Source: an uncultured Pelagibacteraceae bacterium (lineage in GTDB: Bacteria > Pseudomonadota > Alphaproteobacteria > Pelagibacterales > Pelagibacteraceae). Taken from it: 58,458 nucleotides of DNA. Location: positions 1 through 58,458 of the forward strand of contig CACGWQ010000007.1 in NCBI GenBank assembly GCA_902576815.1. Reading direction: 5' to 3'. Below, one piece after another: positions 8,359 to 18,156 of this stretch (the first letter of the stretch is position 1; every line of letters begins with the position of its first letter). Position numbers and translations under genes: made by a program. Below the pieces are notes generated by a model. It was not told where the DNA came from. It saw only the letters and a program-made list of their open reading frames with translations, and did no database searches.

Positions 8359-10755
8359 TTAATAATCTTGTAGTCTTGTATCTTTAGCTCTAATTTCAGC
8401 GAACGGAATAAATCTAATTGTAAAAAACAAACTTTTGTCTGGCACTATATTACCACTTCTATAAAATTTTTTATTATATTCTAAATTTGCCTCTAAACAG
8501 TCAGTTTTATATGTATAAATTAAATTGTAATATTCAGTAAAGTCAGTATCAAAATCTCTACGTGTTTGAAATGTTAAACTTTTTCTTTCATCAAGAGAAT
8601 AATTTGCGTCTAAACTTGCAACTTCTTTTTGATTTAAATCGTTATGCTCGAGTAAATAATCAAAATCTGCAATAAAATTGTTAACTTTAAAAGTACTCGA
8701 AATTGAGTCATAATTTGAGTGATCCAAATCTCTATCATAGGAAAAATTATATTTTAACTCCACATTTTCGAGATAATTAAATTCGAGCTCTCCAACTATA
8801 TCTGATCTAGTTTCATTTAATTTGCTCTTATTTGGTAAATTAATATTTTTTCTTTCTCTAACAACATTTGCAATATTAATGCCAAACAGTTTCTCGAAAT
8901 TTAAGTTTTGTTTTTCATATTCTAAACCCAAAGAAGCAGATTTCCCCCCCTCTACCATGTTAGAGTCTCCAATTCTATTTAAAGAAAAAATATTCTCATA
9001 ATTAAGTCTTACATCTTTTGATGAAATATCTCTTGTATTATTTGGACTATACTTAACAGACAATATTGGTTTTAAAAAATTTGTTGAGTTTTCAAATTGT
9101 TTTCTTAGAGGATACTCAGTTTCAAATTTAATTAAGCCAAAAATATCGTGTTCATTCTTTTCCTCATAACTTGTTGAATTTTCAGCATAAGAATTAATGT
9201 TTTTAAATAAAATATCAAAATTATTTGCTATCCCTAGATTGGTTATATAATTATTCGATTCATAAAGAAAATCATTATTGACAATTAATTCGTATTTATT
9301 TGTATCGTAATTTTTTTGATATCCACTCGAAATAAATTTAAAATTACCTTTATAAGATTCAGGAATAGCCACATACTTTGTGTAATTAAAATTTGGTAAA
9401 ATATACTGGAATTTATCACTATCTTCTTTAGATAAATTTTCATAAACAATAGTAGAAATATTTAAGTCATAATCATCCTCAATTTCCCTATCTATTGTAA
9501 TTTTAGATGTTAATAAACTTTGATCATTTATAATTGGTGATGTAATTTTAAGATTATATAACTTTAAATAATTATCATTAGTTACATCTTGAGCTTGAAT
9601 TTCATAATTAGTATTTTCATCGATTTTTCCGTTTAAATTAGCGAATATATGTGAACTTCTATTTTCACCATCATGATTGATACTAAAATCTGATATAAAA
9701 AAACCATCGTCTTTAAGAGCTTGCCGGTATTCAGTTTGAAAAATAAATTTATCTTCTAAATAAATTCTTGGATTATAAGTAAGATCTTTATCTTTTGAGA
9801 TTACTTTAAAATAAGGTATATGTATCCATCTCCCTAAGTTTTCTGAATTTGTCCAAGATGGCATTAAAAAACCGGATTTTCTTTTTACTGATGGGTCTGG
9901 ATGATTAAAATAAGGAAAATATAATAGTTTTTTATCAAATACACTTAACCATGAATTTGTATACTCAAATATTTGTCTTTCTTTATCATGATTAAATATT
10001 TCACTTTCCATTTCCCAATCTCGACACTTTTTATTTACTAGATTACAAGTACTAAAAACACTTTTTTGAATTTTAGTAAATTTCTCATTTGAAATTACAC
10101 TTCTTCCTTTTAGGATTGGATCATTATCTTCATTTCCAAAAAATTTATCAACAAAATCTATTGTAATATCTTTTCCAATGATTTCTTTAGTTTTTAAATT
10201 TATCTTAACTTTTTCGAAAAAATATTGATTATTTAAGTTATCGATAACATTAGTTTTTTTTGCACTTATGATTTCTTTTTCAATTTCGTATATAAATCCA
10301 TTTTCAAAATTATAAACATTTTGCTTATCATCTCTAATTACTGAATAGGAGTCAGTAATAATTTTTGAAACAGACCTGTCATAGGTTAAGTCCTCACTCT
10401 CAATCTCATACTTGTCTTCAATTTTTATAAATGTTTCGCCTTTTGTATAAATAGTATTAGTTTTTCTTTCATAAATACCTTTTTTTGTTTCAATAAATAT
10501 GTCTTTGATATTGTCATAAAACTTTACATCATCTATAACTTCTAATATCTCAGTAATTTTATCATAAATTGAAATTTTTGACTCTATTTCTATTGATTGT
10601 GCTTTATCAATCGCTTTTCCGTTATATGAATTAATCAAATCTCCATTTTTAAGAATTTTTATGTTGTCAGAAATAAATTCTATTGTTTTAGAGAAGCTAT
10701 TAAACGAAAAAAAAAAAGTTAAAATAAGAATATAAAATGCAAGTCTATTTTTCAT
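8359..10755 (-). CDS. lptD: LPS-assembly outer-membrane protein LptD
   Basis: LptD is the outer-membrane barrel that inserts lipopolysaccharide. The 798 residues comprise a signal peptide (YILILTFFFSFNSFS), an OstA/LptA-like jellyroll (about 25-230) and a large C-terminal beta barrel ending in alternating strands. The conserved region around CNLVNKKCRDWEMESE, then WLSVFDKKLLYFPYFNHPDPSVKRKSGFL, is characteristic. Visible cysteines are the pair near 236/243 and one near the C-terminus (YKTDCLEANL). That would fit a disulfide tie between domains, which I infer. The start overlaps lptG by 11 bp. Confidence 0.95.
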   Translation of the reverse strand: MKNRLAFYILILTFFFSFNSFSKTIEFISDNIKILKNGDLINSYNGKAIDKAQSIEIESKISIYDKITEILEVIDDVKFYDNIKDIFIETKKGIYERKTNTIYTKGETFIKIEDKYEIESEDLTYDRSVSKIITDSYSVIRDDKQNVYNFENGFIYEIEKEIISAKKTNVIDNLNNQYFFEKVKINLKTKEIIGKDITIDFVDKFFGNEDNDPILKGRSVISNEKFTKIQKSVFSTCNLVNKKCRDWEMESEIFNHDKERQIFEYTNSWLSVFDKKLLYFPYFNHPDPSVKRKSGFLMPSWTNSENLGRWIHIPYFKVISKDKDLTYNPRIYLEDKFIFQTEYRQALKDDGFFISDFSINHDGENRSSHIFANLNGKIDENTNYEIQAQDVTNDNYLKLYNLKITSPIINDQSLLTSKITIDREIEDDYDLNISTIVYENLSKEDSDKFQYILPNFNYTKYVAIPESYKGNFKFISSGYQKNYDTNKYELIVNNDFLYESNNYITNLGIANNFDILFKNINSYAENSTSYEEKNEHDIFGLIKFETEYPLRKQFENSTNFLKPILSVKYSPNNTRDISSKDVRLNYENIFSLNRIGDSNMVEGGKSASLGLEYEKQNLNFEKLFGINIANVVRERKNINLPNKSKLNETRSDIVGELEFNYLENVELKYNFSYDRDLDHSNYDSISSTFKVNNFIADFDYLLEHNDLNQKEVASLDANYSLDERKSLTFQTRRDFDTDFTEYYNLIYTYKTDCLEANLEYNKKFYRSGNIVPDKSLFFTIRFIPFAEIRAKDTRLQDY

Positions 10756-11830
10756 TTATTCTAATTAAACCTAAAAAAATAACTAATACAAGTAATAGTT
10801 GTGGAAGCCATACAGATATTTCTATTGGTAAGGTTTCATTTAGTCCGAACAAACTTAAAAAAAAATTTAAATAATAAATTAATACCGAAATAAAAACACC
10901 AATCACAAGCATAAAAAATTTAGAATTTAAAAACTTCACTCTAAGCATAAGCAAGCACCCTATTATTGTCATTAAAACAAAATATAATGGCAACGTATAA
11001 ATTTTATTTAAATGATGTTTTATGTCAGTTGTCGAGTATCCAATATTCTCATAATTTTTCATTTGATTGTGCAATTGTAATATATTTAATGAATTTAAAT
11101 TAGAAAATAAATTTGATACGATTTCACCATTAAAATTTGATCCAAAATCATATTTAGTGTAATTTTTTTCTTTATCACTTGGATTTATAATTTTAACATT
11201 TTCCATTTGCCACTTTTTATTCTGAATATTTGCTTTCTTGGATATTATTGTCTCGATTGTTTGATATTTTGTGTCAAGTTTAGTGATAGTAATATTTTTA
11301 AGAATATTATTCTTAAAAGTTTTCGCATTAATAATATTAATATAACCGCCAAAATCTTCTTTCAACCATAGACCATTTTCATTTACTACAGCCAAATATT
11401 CATTTTCACTTGAATGTTTATTTTTATAATTTAGGTAAGTATTTTTTAAGTTTGAAGATATTGTATAATAAATAGATATTACAAATAGCCCCAAAACTAT
11501 CGAAGTTAAAGATAAAATAATAACAATTTTTAAATTATCTATTCCATTATTTTTCAAAATACTTAATTCATTTCGATCTGATATATAAATAAAAAAAAAT
11601 ATTGCAGATATTAAAAAAATAAAAGGCATTAACTCAAAAAAAATTGTTGGAACATTTAATAAAGTCAAAATAATTGGAATAAAAAAAGAAACTTCAAGGT
11701 TTTCAAAAAATTTTATTTCTTCAAAAATATTTAAAAAAAAACTAAGACAAATAAAAACTAGGCTTATCATCAAAAAGTTATTTATAAAAACTCTGACTAA
11801 ATAAGAATGATATGTTTTTAAAAAAATCAT
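10745..11830 (-). CDS. lptG: LPS export ABC transporter permease LptG
   Basis: LptG is one of two inner-membrane permeases that, with LptB, extract LPS for the Lpt bridge. The 361 residues have the YjgP/YjgQ layout: three N-terminal transmembrane helices, a periplasmic jellyroll (about 130-260), and three C-terminal helices with LNKIYTLPLYFVLMTIIGCLLMLR. Between the helices is FFELMPFIFLISAIFFF..RNELSILKNNGI, the cytoplasmic coupling-helix region. It overlaps lptF by 4 bp and lptD by 11 bp. lptB, lptC and lptA are not in the window. Confidence 0.94.
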   Translation of the reverse strand: MIFLKTYHSYLVRVFINNFLMISLVFICLSFFLNIFEEIKFFENLEVSFFIPIILTLLNVPTIFFELMPFIFLISAIFFFIYISDRNELSILKNNGIDNLKIVIILSLTSIVLGLFVISIYYTISSNLKNTYLNYKNKHSSENEYLAVVNENGLWLKEDFGGYINIINAKTFKNNILKNITITKLDTKYQTIETIISKKANIQNKKWQMENVKIINPSDKEKNYTKYDFGSNFNGEIVSNLFSNLNSLNILQLHNQMKNYENIGYSTTDIKHHLNKIYTLPLYFVLMTIIGCLLMLRVKFLNSKFFMLVIGVFISVLIYYLNFFLSLFGLNETLPIEISVWLPQLLLVLVIFLGLIRINEK

Positions 11831-12951
11831 ATTCTAAATGTAAATTTAGTTTTGAAAAAGAAATATAAATAAAATGAAATAACAAAAAGAAAAGGCAAAC
11901 TTAGTAAATAAATATCATTGTTAAAATTTTTTCCATATAATTTTATAATTATTTGGGACATTATTATAATAAAAACTCCTGAAATAAATAAATAAGTTTT
12001 AAAAAAATTTGATAAATTAATATTTTTTGGTTTTAAAATAATACATGTAGCTATTAAGGTTATAACAAGTATATAAAAGGGCATTCCAATTCTTTTAAAC
12101 ATCTCTTGAACTATCTGTTCAATTGAAGTTTCATTACAAAACTCATCATATTTTAAATTTTTTTTAGATATATAGTTTTTTTTCAAGCAGTTAATCAATA
12201 TTAAAGAATCTGTTTCTTGTATTTTTCTTACAGTTACAGTTTTCGTAGAAAATTTAGATAGATCATAATCAGTTGATTTAAATTTAACATTATATGTACT
12301 GTTATTCTCAATATTTGTAATTTCGCCATTTAACAATCTTAAATAAAATTTATCTTTTACCTTTACTATTTTTCCACTATTAGATGTAATTATCTTTGAT
12401 GTGTCTTTATCAATCAATTCTTTCATATAAATTTTATTAAAATTTCCATTATTTTCATAATCTTCAATAAAAATTGTTAAATTTTTTACCACATCTATAA
12501 ATTTTTTTTCAGATATCAATTTCGGTAAAAAATCAATTTTTGACTCTTTTAAATATGATCTTCCTAAATTTTGAGATTTCGGAACAATATAAAAATTAAA
12601 TATAATTTGTAAGATTATAAAAATTATAGACGTTTTTAAGATAAAGTTTATAAAATTTATCTTTTTTATCCCATTATTCCAAAATACGAGAATTTCATTT
12701 GTATTTTCATACTTATTTATAGTGTAAAAAATTGATATAAATAAAACAAAAATAATTGTTCTTGAAAATATTTTTGGAAGACTTAAAAAGGTATACATAA
12801 AATATGTTTTTAAACCGTGTCCATCTTCAGATACTATATCTAGATAATTAACTGCCTGAACTATCCAAATTATAATGGTAATGCATAGCGATGATATAAA
12901 AAAAAATATCAAAACATCATAAAAAAACTTTCTAAAAATCAATTTATCCAT
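11827..12951 (-). CDS. lptF: LPS export ABC transporter permease LptF
   Basis: LptF pairs with LptG to form the membrane channel of the LPS extractor. The 374 residues show the same family layout: N-terminal helices with FYDVLIFFFISSLCITIIIWIVQAVNYLDIV, the coupling segment TNEILVFWNNGIKKINF, a periplasmic domain and three C-terminal helices (MPFYILVITLIATCIIL). It is the first gene of the minus-strand operon running down to rsmA, and is divergent from pepA across a 54-bp gap. Confidence 0.93.
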   Translation of the reverse strand: MDKLIFRKFFYDVLIFFFISSLCITIIIWIVQAVNYLDIVSEDGHGLKTYFMYTFLSLPKIFSRTIIFVLFISIFYTINKYENTNEILVFWNNGIKKINFINFILKTSIIFIILQIIFNFYIVPKSQNLGRSYLKESKIDFLPKLISEKKFIDVVKNLTIFIEDYENNGNFNKIYMKELIDKDTSKIITSNSGKIVKVKDKFYLRLLNGEITNIENNSTYNVKFKSTDYDLSKFSTKTVTVRKIQETDSLILINCLKKNYISKKNLKYDEFCNETSIEQIVQEMFKRIGMPFYILVITLIATCIILKPKNINLSNFFKTYLFISGVFIIIMSQIIIKLYGKNFNNDIYLLSLPFLFVISFYLYFFFKTKFTFRI

Positions 12952-13005
12952 TGAATTATAATAATTAGTTTATATACAACATATTCTGTATATTATTCAA
13001 AAAAT

Positions 13006-14442
13006 ATGAAACTAAATATTAATTTTTTAAATAAAACCCCAAAATTGGCTAAAGATAATGAGGTAATTTTCCTCAAAGAAAAAAATATTAAGCAGAAAAC
13101 TTTAAAACCAATGATCAAAAATTTGTTTTCAAATAAGCTTTTTAATCAAAAGAACTTTCTAATAAGAAATCAAAATGAAAAAACATATATTTTTGTTAAC
13201 TGCACAAAATCTAAAACAACACTTGATTATGAGAAACTAGGATCTGAACTATATGTTTTTTTAAATAATAATAAAATTGAAAATTCCTTTATTGATACTA
13301 ATAAGTATATATTAACAGATGTTCAAATCGAAAAATTTATACATGGAGCTCAACTTAAATCATATGACTTTAATTTATACAAGTCTGACAAGAAAGATAC
13401 TACGATACTATCTCTTAGCGTAATTGGAAATAAATTCAAAAAGAAAAATCAATTGAGAAATAAACTTAATGCACTTTTAGAAGGTGTTTTTTTAACTCGA
13501 GATTTAGTATCTGAGCCTGGAAATATTTTGCATCCTGATGAATACGCAAAACGAATAACTAAGCTAAGAAAGTTAGGATTAAAAGTTACTGTTTATAATA
13601 AAATTAAATTAAAAAAATTAGGAATGAATGCTTTGTTAGGTGTAGGGCAAGGGAGTATTAGAGGATCATATTTGGTAACTATAGAATGGAATGGTGCAAA
13701 AAATAATTCAAGACCATTAGCTTTTGTGGGGAAAGGAGTATGTTTTGATACTGGGGGATACTCTCTTAAACCTGCAAAATTTATGGAAGACATGACATAT
13801 GATATGGCAGGTTCAGCTACCGTTGTTGGTTTGATGAAAACACTTGCACTGAGAAAATCAAAAATTAATGCAGTTGGTGTAGTTGGTCTTGTAGAAAATA
13901 TGGTTAGTGGAAATGCTCAAAGACCTGGTGACATTGTAAAATCCTATAGTGGAAAAACTATAGAAGTTTTGAACACAGACGCTGAAGGAAGATTGGTTTT
14001 GGCTGATGCCCTTACGTACACAGAGGAAAAATTCAAACCAAAATTTATTGTTGATTTAGCAACTTTAACAGGTGCAATTATTGTTTCACTAGGCTCAGAG
14101 TATGCAGGGCTTTTCTCAAATAATGATAAATTATCAAAACAATTGATTGATGCCGGCAAAAGTGTAGAGGAAAAATTATGGAGAATGCCTCTTAATGAAA
14201 ACTTTGATAAATTAATTAATTCAAAAAATGCAGACATGCAAAATATCAATTACGTTGGAGGAGCAGGATCTACGACAGCAGCGCAATTTTTGCAAAGATT
14301 TATTATTAAGAAAACTCCTTGGGCTCATTTAGATATAGCTGGAATGGCATTTTCAAAATATGGAGGAGCACTAAACTCGGGAGGTGCTACGGGTTATGGG
14401 GTTAGGTTGTTAAATAGATTTATTGAAGAAAATTATGAGTAA
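13006..14442 (+). CDS. pepA: Leucyl aminopeptidase (M17)
   Basis: PepA removes N-terminal amino acids from peptides, using two metal ions, in the cytoplasm. The 478 residues contain the metal-binding stretches GVCFDTGGYSLKPAKFMEDMTYDMAGSA and the signature NTDAEGRLVLADAL. SEPGNILHPDEYA marks the start of the catalytic domain. The N-terminal domain is poorly conserved, as usual. The stop codon overlaps the ndk start. In many proteobacteria holC follows pepA; here ndk does. Confidence 0.95.
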   Translation: MKLNINFLNKTPKLAKDNEVIFLKEKNIKQKTLKPMIKNLFSNKLFNQKNFLIRNQNEKTYIFVNCTKSKTTLDYEKLGSELYVFLNNNKIENSFIDTNKYILTDVQIEKFIHGAQLKSYDFNLYKSDKKDTTILSLSVIGNKFKKKNQLRNKLNALLEGVFLTRDLVSEPGNILHPDEYAKRITKLRKLGLKVTVYNKIKLKKLGMNALLGVGQGSIRGSYLVTIEWNGAKNNSRPLAFVGKGVCFDTGGYSLKPAKFMEDMTYDMAGSATVVGLMKTLALRKSKINAVGVVGLVENMVSGNAQRPGDIVKSYSGKTIEVLNTDAEGRLVLADALTYTEEKFKPKFIVDLATLTGAIIVSLGSEYAGLFSNNDKLSKQLIDAGKSVEEKLWRMPLNENFDKLINSKNADMQNINYVGGAGSTTAAQFLQRFIIKKTPWAHLDIAGMAFSKYGGALNSGGATGYGVRLLNRFIEENYE

Positions 14443-14845
14443 TATTGAACAGACACTCTCGATAATTAAGCCAGATGCCGTAGAAAGAGATCTTCAAGAT
14501 CAAATCAAAAGTGAATTCTTAAAAAAAGGTTTTGAAATAATTAAAGAAAAAAAAATCCATATTTCCAAAGAAGAAGCTGAAAAGTTTTATAAAGTTCATG
14601 AAACAAAACCATTTTACAACGATTTATGTAATTATTTGTCGTCAGGACCAATTGTGGTCATGGCACTTCAAAAAAGAAATGCAGTAATAGATAATAGAAA
14701 TTTAATGGGGGCTACAAATCCTAAAGATGCAGATGAGGGAACGCTGAGAAAAAAATATGGTATTTCGATTGATAAAAATTCAGTGCATGGATCAGATAGT
14801 ATTGAGAATGCAAAAATTGAGTTAGATTTTTTTTTTAAAGATTAG
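14435..14845 (+). CDS. ndk: Nucleoside diphosphate kinase
   Basis: Ndk balances NTP and dNTP pools by transferring phosphate through a histidine. The 136 residues start MSNIEQTLSIIKPDAVERD and hold the active-site motif NSVHGSDSIENA with the phosphorylated histidine. I chose the ATG at 14435, which overlaps the pepA stop, rather than a TTG at 14423, because family members start just before TLSIIKPD. The 3' end overlaps convergent purN by 11 bp. Confidence 0.96.
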   Translation: MSNIEQTLSIIKPDAVERDLQDQIKSEFLKKGFEIIKEKKIHISKEEAEKFYKVHETKPFYNDLCNYLSSGPIVVMALQKRNAVIDNRNLMGATNPKDADEGTLRKKYGISIDKNSVHGSDSIENAKIELDFFFKD

Positions 14846-15413
14846 TTAAATATTTTATAATACCTTTTACATATATTTGATGTTCAATTTTAAGAACTTT
14901 TTTTTCTAGACTTTTAGTGTTATCTTTTTTTAAAATCCTAATTTTTTTTTGTAATATAATTCTACCAGAATCCAATTTTTCATTCACTAAATGAACTGAA
15001 GCACCAGCAAATTTATCTTTATTTTTTAATGCTCTATAATGAGTATTTAAACCTTTATATTTTGGTAATAGCGAGGGGTGGATGTTTAAAATTGGTTTTG
15101 AGAAATTTTTAATAAAATTACTTGAAAGAATCTTCATAAACCCAGCTAAACACAGAACATCTATTTTATATTTTTTTAATAATTTTAAACACTTATTTTC
15201 AAAAATTTTTTTATTTATATACTTGTATCCAATATTTTTTATTTTAGATTTATTTGCATATTCTAAACCCTTAGCATTTGGATTATTTGAAATAACTAAT
15301 GCAATATTAATTAAAGAATTCTTACTTTTTGAATATTTTATCAAAAATTTTAAATTGCTTCCTCTTCCACTTATGAAGACAGCTACATTTTTTTTACCAA
15401 GAAATTTTTCCAC
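14835..15413 (-). CDS. purN: Phosphoribosylglycinamide formyltransferase
   Basis: PurN formylates GAR with 10-formyltetrahydrofolate in purine synthesis. The 192 residues have the phosphate-binding VFISGRGSNLKFLI and the catalytic NIHPSLLPKYKGLNTHYRAL (Asn/His). The conserved GASVHLVNEKLDSGRII carries the aspartate. It overlaps the upstream purM by 20 bp, so the two form the usual purM-purN unit. Confidence 0.95.
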   Translation of the reverse strand: MEKFLGKKNVAVFISGRGSNLKFLIKYSKSKNSLINIALVISNNPNAKGLEYANKSKIKNIGYKYINKKIFENKCLKLLKKYKIDVLCLAGFMKILSSNFIKNFSKPILNIHPSLLPKYKGLNTHYRALKNKDKFAGASVHLVNEKLDSGRIILQKKIRILKKDNTKSLEKKVLKIEHQIYVKGIIKYLTNL

Positions 15414-16416
15414 TTAACTTAATATTTTTCAAATTTTTTGTAATTTTTCCTATAACATAAGGTTTATATTTTTTTGGAAAAAATTTAGAAATTTTTTTTA
15501 AATTTTTGGAATTTATAATTAAACAAAATCCAACTCCACAATTAAAAGTTTTTAACATTTCTTTTTCACTTATACCTTTATTCTTAAGCCATTTAAAAAT
15601 TTTTAAGGTTCTAACTTTATTTAGTTTTATTTCAGCACAGAATTCATTAGGTATTATTCTTTTAATATTATCTTCCAATCCACCACCTGTAATATTTGCA
15701 CATGCATTTAAGTAATTTTTATCCATTAACTTTTGAATATATTCCACATATATTTTGGTTGGTTTAATTAGTTCTTTCTTTAAATAAGGATTTTTTTTCA
15801 AATTAATTTTTTCTTTTTTTAAAATATATCTAACCAAAGAAAAACCATTAGAATGCAAGCCATTTGAAGGCACCCCTAATATCAAATCATTTTTTTTAAT
15901 TTTATTTTTTAAAATTTTATTCTTTTCAACCAATCCAAGAGCAAAACCTGCTAAATCAAATTTATTTTTTGCATATGTGCCTGGCATCTCTGCAGTTTCT
16001 CCTCCAACAAGTTTGCAATTAGCTATTTCGCATCCCTTAATTATGCCTTTAATAATAGTTTTTAATTTTTTCAAATTTAATTTATCTACTGAAATATAGT
16101 CTAAAAAAATATATGGTCTTGCACCACATACAATTAAATCATTTACACACATAGCAACTAAATCAATACCAATTGTGTTAAACTTATTAAGTTGGTTAGC
16201 AATTTCAATTTTCGTTCCAACTCCATCTGTACTAGTTACTATCATAGGATTTTTAAGCTTTTTTGGGATTTCAGAAATAGCACCAAATCCTCCAATGTTC
16301 TTAAAATCACCATTTTTATTTGTTTTTTTTGAAAGTGCAGATATGAAATTTACAAATTTATCAGCTTTGCTAATACTTACTCCACTTTTCGAATATGTAA
16401 TTATTTTTTTATTCAT
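15394..16416 (-). CDS. purM: Phosphoribosylformylglycinamidine cyclo-ligase
   Basis: PurM closes the imidazole ring to make AIR. The 340 residues include YSKSGVSISKADKFV at the start, the ATP/substrate motif VTSTDGVGTKIEIA, DLVAMCVNDLIVCGARPYIFLDYI, and LVGGETAEMPGTY. The glycine-rich ITGGGLEDNIKRI is near the C-terminus. Its start codon (complement of CAT, 16414-16416) interlocks with the ATG of the divergent DUF2066 gene at 16415. Confidence 0.96.
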   Translation of the reverse strand: MNKKIITYSKSGVSISKADKFVNFISALSKKTNKNGDFKNIGGFGAISEIPKKLKNPMIVTSTDGVGTKIEIANQLNKFNTIGIDLVAMCVNDLIVCGARPYIFLDYISVDKLNLKKLKTIIKGIIKGCEIANCKLVGGETAEMPGTYAKNKFDLAGFALGLVEKNKILKNKIKKNDLILGVPSNGLHSNGFSLVRYILKKEKINLKKNPYLKKELIKPTKIYVEYIQKLMDKNYLNACANITGGGLEDNIKRIIPNEFCAEIKLNKVRTLKIFKWLKNKGISEKEMLKTFNCGVGFCLIINSKNLKKISKFFPKKYKPYVIGKITKNLKNIKLSGKISW

Positions 16417-17497
16417 GATCTATAAATTATTAAAATTAAATATAAAAAATTATCTATACATTTTTTTTTTAGTAAATTTGGTAATTTTATTAGAGTTTTC
16501 CACAAATAATGCACTTAGTAAAAACTATGTTATTAAAAATATAATAGTAGAAAGAAACTATAATTTAAACTTTGACAGACAGGAAGTGTTTGACAAAGGT
16601 TTTATTAATTCTTTTGAAAAACTTTTTTTTAAATTAGTTACCAAAAAAGATCAAAGTAAAATTAACGAAATAAAATTAGAAGATATAAAAAATATGATAG
16701 AAAATTTTTCTGTAAAAAATGAACAATTTATACAAAATAAATATATTTGTGATTTCGAAGTTGAGTTCAATAAAAAAAAAGTAATTAACTTTCTAAATAA
16801 TTTACAAATAATGCCCTCAGTTCCTGAGATAACAGAAGTTTTAATTATTCCAATTTTAATAAATGTAAACAAAAATGAATTATTTTATTATGACCAAAAT
16901 CCATTTTATAATAATTGGAGTATTCATACAAAAAAATATTCTTTATTAAACTATAATTTACCAAATCAAGATTTAGAAGATTTTCAAATCATAAAAAAAA
17001 ATATTCAAAATATAGAAAATTATAATTTTAAAGAAATATTTTCTAAATACAATTTTAATAATAAAATTATATTAATCATTTATGACTATTCAAATTCCTT
17101 AAGAATGTATTCTAAAGTTTATTTTGATGAGCAAACATATATATTGAATAAATCTTACCTAATTGACAGAGAAAATTTAGATAAAAGATTGAATGGCATT
17201 ATTAATGAAATTAAAGATGTTTATGAAGATACTTGGAAATCAACAAATAAAATTAATACTTCTATAACTACGCCAATAAAAATAAAAATTAGTTCAAAAA
17301 ATTATAATTTATCAAAAAAACTTGAAAATTTATTAATCAATTTGGATCTGGTTGATAATTATAGCATTCATCAAATAAATAATAATATGATTACTTATAA
17401 AATTATTTATAATAATTCTCCTGAAAAATTATTAAAGTTTTTAAAAGTAAATAATCTTAATACAGAAATTAAAGACAATTTTTGGATAATTAAATGA
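16415..17497 (+). CDS. DUF2066 domain-containing protein
   Basis: A 360-residue protein of unknown function with an N-terminal hydrophobic segment (about residues 9-35, YLYIFFLVNLVILLEFSTNNALS) that looks like a signal peptide or anchor. The rest is a soluble K/N/I-rich domain. DUF2066 proteins are often encoded between purM and hda in proteobacteria, and this one sits exactly there; the assignment rests mainly on that and on layout. The ATG at 16415 is the first Met in the correct place. The longer open frame upstream (to 16175) is antisense to purM and not credible. It overlaps hda by 4 bp. Confidence 0.72.
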   Translation: MIYKLLKLNIKNYLYIFFLVNLVILLEFSTNNALSKNYVIKNIIVERNYNLNFDRQEVFDKGFINSFEKLFFKLVTKKDQSKINEIKLEDIKNMIENFSVKNEQFIQNKYICDFEVEFNKKKVINFLNNLQIMPSVPEITEVLIIPILINVNKNELFYYDQNPFYNNWSIHTKKYSLLNYNLPNQDLEDFQIIKKNIQNIENYNFKEIFSKYNFNNKIILIIYDYSNSLRMYSKVYFDEQTYILNKSYLIDRENLDKRLNGIINEIKDVYEDTWKSTNKINTSITTPIKIKISSKNYNLSKKLENLLINLDLVDNYSIHQINNNMITYKIIYNNSPEKLLKFLKVNNLNTEIKDNFWIIK

Positions 17498-18156
17498 AAA
17501 TTAAGAATCAATTAATTTTTAAATTTAAGATGAATAAATCTTTTAATAAGGATGATTATTATGTTTCTGAAAGCAATAAATATGCCTATAAAATTATAAA
17601 AAAATGGCCTAAGTGGCCTAAAAAAATTATAAATATTTTTGGAGAAAAAAAATCTGGAAAATCTCATTTAGCAAATATTTTTAGAAAAAAGACAAATGGA
17701 ATTTATATAAATGCAAAAGAAATAGATGATAAAATCATAAATAAATTTAAAATTTATGAAACCATAATAATTGATAATTTTTATTCAAAATTTGATGATA
17801 AATTATTTTACACAATTTTTAATTTAGTTGAGCAGGATAATAAGTTTCTATTAATATTTTCAAAAAGACCAATAAGTAATTTTAAATTTAAAATAAAAGA
17901 TGCTCAGTCTAGAGCTAAGAATTTTATCTCAATCGAAATTTTACCTCCTGATGATAATCTAATTTTTGCTATAATTATGAAGAGTTTAGCAGATAGACAA
18001 ATTATAATTGATAAAAAGATTATTAATTTTATCTTAAAAAGAATAAATAGATCTTATAGTAAAATTCACGATTTTATATATAAGATTGATGAATTGAGTT
18101 TAAAGAAAAAGAAATCTATTAACTTTAAAATAATAAAAGAAATAATAAATGAGTAA
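17494..18156 (+). CDS. hda: DnaA-related AAA protein Hda/DnaA-like
   Basis: Hda works with the sliding clamp to stimulate ATP hydrolysis by DnaA and so limit re-initiation. The 220-residue protein matches the DnaA AAA+ domain without the DNA-binding domain: P-loop GEKKSGKSH at about 50-58, the Walker B-like strand TIIIDNFYS, and sensor/lid segments SRAKNFISIEILPPDD and RINRSYSKIHDFIYKIDELSL. The N-terminal LIFKFKMNKSF may be the clamp-binding part, but no clear clamp-binding motif is evident. It is flanked by the DUF2066 gene and aspS with 4- and 8-bp overlaps. Confidence 0.85.
   Translation: MKIKNQLIFKFKMNKSFNKDDYYVSESNKYAYKIIKKWPKWPKKIINIFGEKKSGKSHLANIFRKKTNGIYINAKEIDDKIINKFKIYETIIIDNFYSKFDDKLFYTIFNLVEQDNKFLLIFSKRPISNFKFKIKDAQSRAKNFISIEILPPDDNLIFAIIMKSLADRQIIIDKKIINFILKRINRSYSKIHDFIYKIDELSLKKKKSINFKIIKEIINE

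Noticed and set aside
16175..16414. Long N-terminal extension of the DUF2066 open frame
   Set aside because: It is antisense to purM; its composition comes from the opposite strand and the ATG at 16415 gives a signal-peptide start.
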